Source: Streptomyces albus subsp. albus (GTDB taxonomy: Bacteria > Actinomycetota > Actinomycetes > Streptomycetales > Streptomycetaceae). Taken from it: a stretch of 64,000 nt of DNA. The notes under the pieces were generated by a model, which was given only the letters and a program-made list of their open reading frames with translations, did not search any database and was not told the origin of the DNA. The stretch covers positions 154,509-218,508 of the forward strand of contig NZ_JOID01000018.1 in the NCBI RefSeq assembly GCF_000719865.1, written 5' to 3'. Shown here piece by piece: positions 45,617-53,513 of this stretch (position 1 is the stretch's first letter; every line of letters begins with the position of its first letter). The position numbers and the translations under genes are program-made.

Positions 45617-46399
45617 ATGAGACTCTTCGCCGCCGTGGTCCCGCCGATGCCGGTGGCCGGTGAACTTGCCGAGGTCGTGTCCGGGCTCCGGGAACTGCCG
45701 GGAGCCGACCGCCTGCGCTGGACCCGGCGGCACGGCTGGCACTTCACGCTCGCCTTCTACGGCGAGGTGGCCGAGGAACCGCTTCCCGACCTGCACCGGC
45801 GCCTCGCCCGCGCCGCGCACCGGCACAGCGCGTACGAACTGAGCCTGGCCGGTGGCGGCCGCTTCGGGCACCGGGCACTGTGGGCCGGGGCCACCGGGGA
45901 CGTCCGGGCGATGGCACGGCTTGCCGCCACGGCCGTTGCCGCAGGCCGCCGGGCGGGCATCCCGATGAAGGACGAGCGTCCGGGCTTCACCCCGCACCTG
46001 ACGCTGGCCCGCAACAACACCCGTGCCCGACGCGGCGGCCGCGGCGGACAGGGCGGACCCGGCGGACCTGGGGTTCACGGGGACCAGGGCGAACACAGCG
46101 GCCATGGTCATGGCCACGGCCGTCACGGCGACCGGGACGTGGACCTGCGTCCGTACGTCGAGGCGCTGGCGGGCTTCGCCGGCACCCCCTGGACCGTTTC
46201 CGAACTGGCGCTGATCCGCAGCCATCCGCCCGCCCCCGGCATGCCGGGCGCTCAGCCGCACTACGAGACGGTGGCCCTCTGGCCGCTGGGCCGTCCGGAG
46301 TCCGGGCCGCCACCGGAGCCCGGGCCGGCACCGGAGTCCGGACCGCGCCCCGGCCCGGCCGCCCACCCTGAATCCCGGGCGCGCCGTGACCGGGGCTAA
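45617..46399 (+). CDS. thpR: RNA 2',3'-cyclic phosphodiesterase (2H/LigT family)
   Basis: 260 residues. The two HxT catalytic motifs of the 2H phosphoesterase fold are present: WHFTLAFYG and PHLTLARNN, each donating a His and Thr. MRLFAAVVPP is the standard start. Relatives are about 180-200 residues. Here about 40 Gly/His/Arg-rich residues (including HGHGHGRHGDR) are inserted right after the second motif, and a Pro/Glu/Gly repeat tail of about 35 residues ends the protein. The enzyme opens 2',3'-cyclic RNA ends to 2'-phosphates. Confidence 0.9.
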   Translation: MRLFAAVVPPMPVAGELAEVVSGLRELPGADRLRWTRRHGWHFTLAFYGEVAEEPLPDLHRRLARAAHRHSAYELSLAGGGRFGHRALWAGATGDVRAMARLAATAVAAGRRAGIPMKDERPGFTPHLTLARNNTRARRGGRGGQGGPGGPGVHGDQGEHSGHGHGHGRHGDRDVDLRPYVEALAGFAGTPWTVSELALIRSHPPAPGMPGAQPHYETVALWPLGRPESGPPPEPGPAPESGPRPGPAAHPESRARRDRG

Positions 46400-46408
46400 C
46401 CTCGTGAA

Positions 46409-46495
46409 ATGGACCCGAGGACCCGAACCCTGATCGTCAGCGGCACGCTGGTGCTGATGCTTGTCGTCGTCGCCGTGGCGGCCGCCCTCCGCTGA
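46409..46495 (+). CDS. 28-residue single-helix membrane peptide
   Basis: ATG at 46409 opens a 28-codon frame, MDPRTRTLIVSGTLVLMLV then VVAVAAALR, with a basic cytoplasmic start and one membrane helix. Third codon positions are nearly all G/C, as in real genes here. No strong ribosome site is visible. It is too short for standard gene finders but has the look of a conserved small membrane protein; conservation was not testable. Confidence 0.5.
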   Translation: MDPRTRTLIVSGTLVLMLVVVAVAAALR

Positions 46496-46582
46496 GCGGG
46501 CACGGCCGCCACCGGCCGGGCCGGGGCCGGCCACCCCGTCACCGGCCGAACGAGCCCAACCGGTCCCGCCCAACCGCCCCCG

Positions 46583-47578
46583 TCACCAGGCGAACGCCTC
46601 CGGCGACGGGCCCGGCCCCGGGAAGATCTCGTCCAGCGCGGTGAGCACCTCGTCGGAGAGCGTCAGTTCGGCGGCCCGCACCCCCGAGGCCAGCTGGTCC
46701 GCCGTGCGCGGGCCGACGATCGGGCCGGTCACGCCGGGACGGGTCAGCAGCCAGGCCAGCGCGACCTCGCCCGGCTCCAGGCCGTGCTGGTCGAGCAGGT
46801 CCTCGTACCGCTGGATCTGTTCGCGCTGCCGCGGGTCCTTCAGCGCGTCGGCGGCCCGGCCGGAGGCGGCGCGGCGGTTGCCGCCCTCCTGCTCCTTGCG
46901 GATCGCGCCGCCGAGCAGCCCGCCGTGCAGCGGCGACCAGGCGATGACCCCGAGGCCGTACTCCTGGGCGGCCGGGACGACCTCCATCTCCGCGCGGCGC
47001 TCGCAGAGGTTGTACAGGCACTGCTCGCTGACGAGCCCGGGGCGGCCGCGGCGCGCGGCGGTCTCGTTGGCCTGGGCGATGTTCCAGCCCGCGAAGTTGC
47101 TCGACCCGACGTAGAGGATCTTGCCCTGCTGGACGAGGACGTCCATCGCCTGCCAGATCTCGTCCCAGGGGGTGTCCCGGTCGATGTGGTGGAACTGGTA
47201 GAGGTCGATGTGGTCGGTGCCGAGCCGCTTGAGGCTGGCGTCCACGGCCCGGCGGATGTTGAGGGCCGAGAGCTTGTCGTGGTTCGGCCACGCGGGGCCG
47301 TCGAGGCCCATGTTGCCGTAGACCTTCGTGGCGAGGACCACCTTGTCGCGGCGGTCACCGCCCTTGGCGAACCAGCTGCCGAGGATCTCCTCGGTGCGGC
47401 CCTTGTTCTCGCCCCATCCGTAGACGTTGGCGGTGTCGAAGAAGTTGATGCCCGCGTCGAGCGCGGCGTCCATGATCGCGTGGCTCTCGGCCTCGTCGGT
47501 GGTGGGGCCGAAGTTCATCGTGCCGAGAACCAGGCGGCTGACCTTGAGTCCGGTGCGTCCGAGCTGCGTGTACTTCAT
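46583..47578 (-). CDS. Aldo/keto reductase
   Basis: 331 residues, NADPH-dependent (alpha/beta)8 barrel oxidoreductase of the Tas/YghZ-like group. The catalytic tetrad is visible: Asp and Tyr in NFFDTANVYGWGENKGR, Lys in VLATKVYG, His in LYQFHHID. The cofactor-binding end IVGPRTADQLASGV is intact. Substrate unknown. The ATG at 47578 (MKYTQLGRTGLKVSRL) is the conserved start; upstream in-frame sequence is not. Confidence 0.93.
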   Translation of the reverse strand: MKYTQLGRTGLKVSRLVLGTMNFGPTTDEAESHAIMDAALDAGINFFDTANVYGWGENKGRTEEILGSWFAKGGDRRDKVVLATKVYGNMGLDGPAWPNHDKLSALNIRRAVDASLKRLGTDHIDLYQFHHIDRDTPWDEIWQAMDVLVQQGKILYVGSSNFAGWNIAQANETAARRGRPGLVSEQCLYNLCERRAEMEVVPAAQEYGLGVIAWSPLHGGLLGGAIRKEQEGGNRRAASGRAADALKDPRQREQIQRYEDLLDQHGLEPGEVALAWLLTRPGVTGPIVGPRTADQLASGVRAAELTLSDEVLTALDEIFPGPGPSPEAFAW

Positions 47579-47669
47579 GGTCACCAGCCAACGCCTTGGA
47601 GTGCGCTCGAAGCAAGGGCGGCACTCGGCTGCCGCGGCCCGGGTTCCCGGCGCCCGGGCGGGCCCGGGC

Positions 47670-48365
47670 TCAGCGGGCGGCGAGCCGCGCCTCGTACGGG
47701 GCGCCGAGCCCCCACTCCTCGTACAGCGCGTCCGCGAAGGCCGCCGCCATGCGGTGCTCGCCGCGGGCGCTGGGGTGGGTGCCGTCGTAGGTGTCCCGGT
47801 GCAGGTCCCAGTCGGCGGGCGGCTCGGCGAGGACGATCGGGGAGCCGGGGCTGTCGAGCTCGGCCACCGCCTCGGCGAGGAGAACGTTGAAGCGCCGCAC
47901 CTCGGCACCGAACGCCGGGTCGTCCGCCGTCCGCACGTTGGGCAGCACGGGCATGATCAGCATCCGTACGGCCGGATTGGCCGCCCGCGCCTCCGCGATG
48001 AAGCGCCGCACGTTGCCGGCCGTCTGCTCGGGGTTGGTGTAGAAGCCGAGATCGATCAGGCCGAGGGAGACCAGCAGCACATCGGCCCGGTGCGCGGCGA
48101 CCGCCTCCCGGATCAGCGGCGCCATCTGCAGCCAGCCTTCGCCCCAGCCGGCGAGGTGTGCGCGGGCCCGCTCGGGGAAGTCCGGGTCGGCGTAGTCCTG
48201 CGAGACCGGCTCCCCGGCCTGCTGGTCGTAGAGCGCGGTGCGCGGCCCGACGATGCGGTACGGGCCGCCGAAACTCCGGTTGAGGTGCTGCCACATGCGG
48301 TGGCGCCAGGTGTGCTCTCCCGTGCTGCCGATGGTCATCGAGTCCCCGACGAACATCAGGTACAT
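47670..48365 (-). CDS. SGNH/GDSL-type esterase or acyl hydrolase
   Basis: 231 residues without a signal peptide. Block I is FVGDSMTIGSTGEHTW with the Ser nucleophile, block III-like VSLGLIDLGFYTN replaces the usual GxND, and block V is YDGTHPSARGEHRMA with catalytic Asp and His. The unusual block III (Leu-Ile-Asp instead of Gly-x-Asn-Asp) may alter the oxyanion hole. Start is ATG 48365. Function is a general lipolytic or esterase activity; substrate not predictable. Confidence 0.85.
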   Translation of the reverse strand: MYLMFVGDSMTIGSTGEHTWRHRMWQHLNRSFGGPYRIVGPRTALYDQQAGEPVSQDYADPDFPERARAHLAGWGEGWLQMAPLIREAVAAHRADVLLVSLGLIDLGFYTNPEQTAGNVRRFIAEARAANPAVRMLIMPVLPNVRTADDPAFGAEVRRFNVLLAEAVAELDSPGSPIVLAEPPADWDLHRDTYDGTHPSARGEHRMAAAFADALYEEWGLGAPYEARLAAR

Positions 48366-48550
48366 ACGGGCTCTCCCCAGGTCAGGGCCAGGAGGCGGGA
48401 TGCGGGACGCGGCGGTCCAGGCTATCCGACGGGGGGACCGGGCCGACCACCGTCCCGGCGGGGACCGCGGGCAGGGGCAGCCTTCCCGGAGGTACCTCCC
48501 GGCTCCCCCGTGGGACGCTCCGGCCCGGTAGCCCCGCGCATCCGGCCGGC

Positions 48551-50830
48551 TCAGGCGCCGGCCGGGCCCTCGCCGCGGTCCACTGCCGGATCGCCCCATT
48601 CAACCTTCATCTTGTCGTAGCGAGCTTTCAAAGTGCCCGGTTTCATCCGCAGGAACTCGGCCACCGATGTCCAGGAGATGTCACTCGCGATGGTGTCGTA
48701 CACCTGCCGGCGGAGGTTTGCGGAGAACTCGAGGGCCATGTACGTCTTGTCAGTCGTGTGCTGCTGCCACTCGGTGTGGAAGCCCTCAGGCATGGCGTTT
48801 TCCAGCTTTTCCTTCTCCTTCGGGTGACGATTGATGTTCTCCGCCTGTGTGCGCTTCTTGGTTTTGAGCTGATTGGTCAGGGCTGCGGGAGACATCTTGA
48901 GATATTGGGCGATCTGGTTGTTGAGGATTGCCTCCTTCAGCAGCTTGCCGACCTCTTCGCGCAAAGCCTCGGGGAATCCGGTCTTGTACTGGCCCCTGCC
49001 CTTGCTCTCGGACGGCCGTTCCACCCACTCCGCGTGGAACTCCGGTGTCATCGCCGCGAGCAGCCGGGGCTCCACCTGCTTCCGGAACATGGCCTCCGCC
49101 AGTTCCTTCTGCGCCTCACGGTTGACCGGCGGGGCGGTGCGGGACTTGGGGGTGCCCGTGAGGGAGAGCTTGGTGGTGGCCTGCTCCAGGTCCGAGAGCA
49201 GCGAGGCGGTGCCCTCGTCATCGCTCGACGAGGCGGTGTCGAGCGTGGGCACCACGGGCGCGTTGGTCGGATAGTTCCGCTTGTCCTCGTTCTCCTCCAG
49301 TGTCAGTCGCTCCTGCAGGCCGCCCTCGTTGCCCTTCTCGGCCTCGAGGCCGGGGCGGAAACCGGAGATGCTGGAGGCGTACATCGGGCGTCCGTCGGTC
49401 ATGTTGTGGGCGAACCAGTTCTTCTCGCCGTCCTCGGCCGTCTTCTGGGTGGCCTCCGGGAAGTTCTGGGAGATGGTCCCGAGTGCGTTCTGGAAGAAGT
49501 GGCCGCCGTTCGGGTTGTAGCGGACATCGACCTTCAGCTCGGTGCGGAAGTAGTCGAGCAGGGCGAGGCATGCCTTGCAGGGCCGCTTCAGGCCGCGGAC
49601 GAGCACAGGGTCGTGCGGGGTTTCCCCGGTCACCCCGGCGTTCTGGATGAAGAGCATCAGCTTCTGCTCGGCGTGCAGCACCTCGTCGTTGGCGCCGTTG
49701 TGCAGGAGGAAGGCGTATTTCTCGAAATCCGCGTCGGACTTGGTGAGCAGCCCTGACAAGTACTCGCGGTACTCCGGGTCCTTGGCCCGCTCGTTGGAGA
49801 TGTCGACCTTCCGGACCCACTGCACGTTCCTCAGCGCCCGCGTGGTGGCGTTGTCCCTCTTGTACAGGTCGGCTTCCGGGGGCAGTTCGGGGAGAGGCTG
49901 TACGCGCGGAGCCGGGATCAGGCCCTCGGCCAGCTTCCGCCGGGCCCGGCGATTCCGCCTGCTCTGTTCATCGGGTCCGATACTCGAGCCCAGGCGTGGA
50001 GCGGCCGGGTCCCTGTCCGTCTTCCGGCGCTTGCCGCCCTTCTGCCCGCCTCCCGGCGCCCGGCGCTTGCCGCTCGTGGCCGACGTCTCCGGCTGCTCGT
50101 CGTCCGCCTCGTTGCCGTCCTCCTCGTCGAAGTCCTGGAGGAGGGTGTGCCGCAGTGCCTGGCCCGGTGCGTCCTCGGTGTCGGAGGGCTCCTCCGCCAA
50201 GCTCAGAAGATGACGGTGGAGGGTGTGGACCGTCGTGTTCAGGTTCGAGGCGAATGCCAGGCGCCCGTTGAAGAGCATGGCCTCGATCTCGTCCTCCGTC
50301 CTCTTGGTCTTCTCCTTCTCCCCCTCTGCCGTGTCCTCCGCCGCCGCAGCCTGCTGCTTGCTTCTCTGCTTGTCCTGCTCTTCCAGCCAGGCGGCGGCCC
50401 GGTGGACCCTGCGCACGGCGTGGCGCAGACTCTGCTCATCGGGCTGGTGCTTGTAGGAGCGCGGATGGCGGACCATCACCTCCGGCTCGACACGCCCCCA
50501 CTGCTTCATGGTCTGCCGGCACGTGCATGCCTTCACGTACTCGCCGATCTTCTTCGCCCGGCGCTCCCACTCGGTCTCCGAACTCCGTGAGACCGGCTCG
50601 GCCTTGGCCTTGCCCTTCGTTCCGGCGGGAGCCCGCTGCACGGAGACGGAGAAGGCGGCCGGGGCCGGGCCGTGCTCACCGCGGGCGCGCTGGATCGCCC
50701 GGGACACGGCCGCGTTGCCCGCCGCCCGCTGCAGCGCCATGAGCGGGGCCGGAGCAGGGCTCGGGCTCCGGCTCGGGGGTGCGGCCGTCTGCCCCCGCTC
50801 CGGCAGGCGGTCCTGATTACGGGCGTGCAT
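48551..50830 (-). CDS. Predicted LQRxAGN-type effector with deaminase-like domain and duplicated C-terminal module
   Basis: 759 residues; the ATG follows AAGGGGGCGCC. Residues 1-50 are Pro/Ser-rich around LQRAAGNAAV (33-42), a motif seen at the N-terminus of predicted toxins and of proteins linked to extracellular contractile injection systems. Residues 85-250 are charged and helical. KRRAPGGGQKGGKRRK (255-270) resembles a bipartite nuclear signal. A zinc deaminase-like core has LHAEQKLMLF (His386, Glu388) and KRPCKACLAL (Cys418, Cys421). Residues 594-656 and 680-740 are two copies of one module, each opening FHxEW and ending in an HTH-like stretch. GC is clearly lower than in neighbours, suggesting transfer. 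No signal peptide and no adjacent immunity-like gene. Substrate unknown. Confidence 0.7.
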   Translation of the reverse strand: MHARNQDRLPERGQTAAPPSRSPSPAPAPLMALQRAAGNAAVSRAIQRARGEHGPAPAAFSVSVQRAPAGTKGKAKAEPVSRSSETEWERRAKKIGEYVKACTCRQTMKQWGRVEPEVMVRHPRSYKHQPDEQSLRHAVRRVHRAAAWLEEQDKQRSKQQAAAAEDTAEGEKEKTKRTEDEIEAMLFNGRLAFASNLNTTVHTLHRHLLSLAEEPSDTEDAPGQALRHTLLQDFDEEDGNEADDEQPETSATSGKRRAPGGGQKGGKRRKTDRDPAAPRLGSSIGPDEQSRRNRRARRKLAEGLIPAPRVQPLPELPPEADLYKRDNATTRALRNVQWVRKVDISNERAKDPEYREYLSGLLTKSDADFEKYAFLLHNGANDEVLHAEQKLMLFIQNAGVTGETPHDPVLVRGLKRPCKACLALLDYFRTELKVDVRYNPNGGHFFQNALGTISQNFPEATQKTAEDGEKNWFAHNMTDGRPMYASSISGFRPGLEAEKGNEGGLQERLTLEENEDKRNYPTNAPVVPTLDTASSSDDEGTASLLSDLEQATTKLSLTGTPKSRTAPPVNREAQKELAEAMFRKQVEPRLLAAMTPEFHAEWVERPSESKGRGQYKTGFPEALREEVGKLLKEAILNNQIAQYLKMSPAALTNQLKTKKRTQAENINRHPKEKEKLENAMPEGFHTEWQQHTTDKTYMALEFSANLRRQVYDTIASDISWTSVAEFLRMKPGTLKARYDKMKVEWGDPAVDRGEGPAGA

Positions 50831-51130
50831 GGCGCCCCCTTTCGTTCAGCAGGGCAACGGGGCAACGGCTCGTCGGCCCATCGGGGCGCTTCAGGACTAC
50901 GCGGAAGTGCCGCGCGCCCGCGAGAGCCGGGCGGGCAGCATCGAGGGCAGACCTGACAGTCCTCTTCGGCGCGGTCCGTCGCAAGGTGTCTTGCGCAGCC
51001 GTGGCCGGATCCCGGCGCCGGTCCGCCGGCCGCCCCGTCACCTCGGGGGCGTGGCCGGCCACCGTCGCGGAACCGGCCATTGGCCGGGGATGCGGCGCCG
51101 AGTGCTCGCCCGGGATGGCAGGCTTTGGGC
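50831..51130. other. Gap upstream of the effector-like gene
   Basis: 300 bp between the divergent effector and secreted-protein genes. No small gene recognised; GGGGCAACGGGGCAACGG-type repetition at 50845-50868 is the only structure. Must contain both promoters. Confidence 0.4.
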
Positions 51131-52237
51131 ATGCTTTCGCTCCCCTGCGGCCTCGGTGCCGCTGCTCTGGCGGCCGCGTCCGCGGCGGCACTGGCCGTGC
51201 CCGCCCCCGGGCCCGCGCCCTCGGCCGTCGTGGCCGCCGCGTCTCCCGCCCGTGCGGCCTTCCCGGCCTCGGCGTCCGCGGAGGGCGGTGACTCGTTCCG
51301 TATCGAGGACGAGCGGATCAAGGAGTCCAGCGGCCTGGCCGCGAGCCGCGCCCACCCGGGGGTCTACTGGACGCACAACGACAGCGAGGACGGCCCGTAC
51401 GTCTACGCGGTCGACAGCTCGACCGGCCGCACGGTGGCGACCGTCACGCTCGGCGGGATCGAGCCGCGTGACATCGAGGGCATCTCCATCGGCCCGGGCG
51501 GCATGGTCCACGTCGGCGACATCGGCGACAACATGGGCGGCACCTGGCCCGAGGTGTGGGTCTACCGCTTCAAGGAGCCGGAGAAACTGCGCGACACCAC
51601 CGTCACACCGACCCGCTTCACCGTCCGCTACGACGGCGGCCCCCGGGACGCCGAGTCGCTGATGGTGCATCCGAGGACGGGCCGGATGTACATCGTCAGC
51701 AAGCACAAGGAGGGCGGCGGGCTGTACGAGGGCCCGGCCGAGGCGTCCGCGTCCGGCGTCAACACCTTCCGGCGGATCGCGGACATCGACGAGTGGGCCA
51801 CCGACGCCGCCTTCTCGCCGGACGGGACCCGGCTGGTGGTGCGCGGCTACTTCGGTGGCGGCGCGTACCGCTGGCAGGACGGCAAGCCCGCCAAGCTCTC
51901 CATGACCCCGGGTGTACCGGTGCAGCGGCAGGGGGAGTCGGTGACGTTCACGCCGGATGGGCGGGCACTGATGTTCGGCTCGGAAGGGCTGCGGAGCACC
52001 GTGACCAGGGTGGAGCTGAGGGGTGAACTGCTGCCCGAATCAGTGACGGAAGCGGACGCGGGTGCCGGGAAGGGCAGCGGCAAGGCGACCGCGGGCGGTG
52101 ACGGTGACGGTGACGGGAAGGATGCCGGCGGGGAGTCCGGGCCCGGGACGGACCTCAATCTGGTCATCGGCGGATTCGCCCTGGCGGCTGTGGCCGTCCT
52201 GCTGATGGGCGTACGGAAGATGTTCCGCCGCGGCTGA
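51131..52237 (+). CDS. Secreted beta-propeller-like protein with C-terminal membrane anchor
   Basis: 368 residues. An Ala-rich signal-like N-terminus (LPCGLGAAALAAASAAALA) precedes a mature region FRIEDERIKESSGLAASRAHPGVYWTHNDSEDGPYVYAVD. Repeating blade-like segments follow (VHVGDIGDNMG, YIVSKHKEGGGLYEG, DAAFSPDGTRLVVRGYFGGGAYRW, SVTFTPDGRALMFGSEG), like YncE/phytase-type propellers. A Gly/Asp/Lys linker leads to a membrane helix (LNLVIGGFALAAVAVLLMGV) with basic end KMFRRG, so it is displayed on the cell surface. ATG 51131 is chosen over the upstream TTG because it directly precedes the signal sequence. Ligand unknown. Confidence 0.8.
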   Translation: MLSLPCGLGAAALAAASAAALAVPAPGPAPSAVVAAASPARAAFPASASAEGGDSFRIEDERIKESSGLAASRAHPGVYWTHNDSEDGPYVYAVDSSTGRTVATVTLGGIEPRDIEGISIGPGGMVHVGDIGDNMGGTWPEVWVYRFKEPEKLRDTTVTPTRFTVRYDGGPRDAESLMVHPRTGRMYIVSKHKEGGGLYEGPAEASASGVNTFRRIADIDEWATDAAFSPDGTRLVVRGYFGGGAYRWQDGKPAKLSMTPGVPVQRQGESVTFTPDGRALMFGSEGLRSTVTRVELRGELLPESVTEADAGAGKGSGKATAGGDGDGDGKDAGGESGPGTDLNLVIGGFALAAVAVLLMGVRKMFRRG

Positions 52238-52533
52238 CGGGGAGCCCGCGGCCGGACGCCCGGCGCCCCGGCGCCCTGCGGCAACGGGTGAGCGCTGAGC
52301 GCCAACAGGCAGCCGCCAACCGCCAAGCGGCACCCGGATGGTGAACCGGCACACGGCGCGGCCGGGCCGGGGCCGGGCCGGGGCCGGCGGTTGTACGGCG
52401 CCGGCCGGGGCCCGTCACGACCGGTGGCCCCCGCCGGTCCCACCGAGCGGGGACGCGGTCTTCCCCGCCTTCCGCCGACGGGCGTTGCCGCCGTGCGTGC
52501 CGCCGCCACCGCTCTCGTTACCGGTCCGGTCGG

Positions 52534-53370
52534 TCACTCCGCGCGGTCGTGGCCGTCGCCCTCGCCGCTGCCGTTCCCGTTCCCGTCTCCCGGTCCGTAC
52601 TGCTCCTGCCCCCGCTCCCGCCGTCGGCGTTCGATGAACGCCGCCATGCCGTCGAGGAGTTGCCGCAGTCCGGTCTCGAACATCTCTTCCCAGGGGGTGG
52701 CGAACGCCTCCATGCTGAGCGCGGCCAGCTTCGGGTAGGCGCCGGTCGCCATGACCCGTTCCAGGATGGGCGCCTGTGCTCTCCAGAACTCTTCGTCACT
52801 CATACCGGTGCGCTGTTCGGCCAGTTCGGCGTTGACCCGGCTGCGCGCGGTGCCCGTGACGTAGCCGTCCATGACGACGAGCAGATTCATCCGCTCCGCG
52901 TCGGCCAGCGGCAGCCCGTCGAGGCCCTCCAGGGCGTACTCCAGACCGGCGAGCGCCCCGGGGCCGAGCAGGGGGCGCGCCTGGTCGACATGGACCAGCC
53001 AGGGGTGGCGGCCGTAGAGATCCCAGACCCCGCGGGCGACCTGTTCCAGGGTGCCGCGCCAGCCGAGCCGGGCCGGGTCCTCCGCCTTCTCGCGGTCGAA
53101 GCCGTTGACCTTGTCGAGCATCAGGTCCAGCAGTTCGGCCTTGCCGGGGACATAGCGGTAGAGGGACATGGCGCCGACGCCCAGTTCGCCCGCGATCCGC
53201 CGCATGGAGACCGCGCTCAGTCCTTCCGCGTCCGCGACGGTGACGGCGGCCGTGACGATCCGGTCGAGGGACAGCCCGGGCTTCGGCCCGCGGGTCCGGC
53301 GTTCGTGTTCTCCCCAGAGCAGCTCGAGGCTGCGGCTGAGGTCTCCGCCACCGCTGTGTTCGGTCGTCAT
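52534..53370 (-). CDS. TetR-family transcriptional regulator
   Basis: 278 residues. The HTH is DRIVTAAVTVADAEGLSAVSMRRIAGELGVGAMSLYRYVPGKAELLDLMLD (positions 53099-53253), followed by a TetR_C-type ligand domain (WRGTLEQVARGVWDLYGRHPWLVHV). The C-terminus is a Gly/Asn/Ser repeat. It is divergent from a DrrAB-like ABC exporter with a perfect inverted repeat between them, so it most likely represses that exporter and responds to its substrate. The nearest-relative type is the regulator of drug exporters in Streptomyces. Confidence 0.92.
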   Translation of the reverse strand: MTTEHSGGGDLSRSLELLWGEHERRTRGPKPGLSLDRIVTAAVTVADAEGLSAVSMRRIAGELGVGAMSLYRYVPGKAELLDLMLDKVNGFDREKAEDPARLGWRGTLEQVARGVWDLYGRHPWLVHVDQARPLLGPGALAGLEYALEGLDGLPLADAERMNLLVVMDGYVTGTARSRVNAELAEQRTGMSDEEFWRAQAPILERVMATGAYPKLAALSMEAFATPWEEMFETGLRQLLDGMAAFIERRRRERGQEQYGPGDGNGNGSGEGDGHDRAE

Positions 53371-53440
53371 CGCACCGTCATCGTAGCCGCCGTGCGGTAC
53401 GCCGGTCCGCAGTCACCGCTTGCGCTGTACGCGCTACTGG

Positions 53441-53472
53441 GTACGGTGTACTCTTTTCTGCATACACCGTAC
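53441..53472. promoter_or_regulatory. Inverted-repeat operator between TetR and ABC exporter genes
   Basis: GTACGGTGTA (53441-53450), 12-bp spacer, TACACCGTAC (53463-53472): a perfect 10-bp inverted repeat in an AT-rich island. Each arm is itself nearly palindromic (GTAC-GGT-GTAC and ATAC-ACC-GTAC), so two regulator dimers could bind 22 bp apart. It lies 41 bp before the exporter GTG and 70 bp before the TetR start. Confidence 0.85.
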
Positions 53473-53513
53473 TCAATTCTGTTCGGGCGGGTCCGCCCAA
53501 GGGGGAATCACCT

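Noticed and set aside
47670..48365. SGNH hydrolase as an immunity protein of the effector-like gene
   Set aside because: It has intact Ser and Asp/His catalytic motifs, native GC and separate start signals; nothing suggests an inhibitor role.
48551..50830. Contractile injection system gene cluster around the effector-like gene
   Set aside because: No sheath, tube, baseplate or AAA+ gene is in the window; if such a system exists it is elsewhere in the genome.
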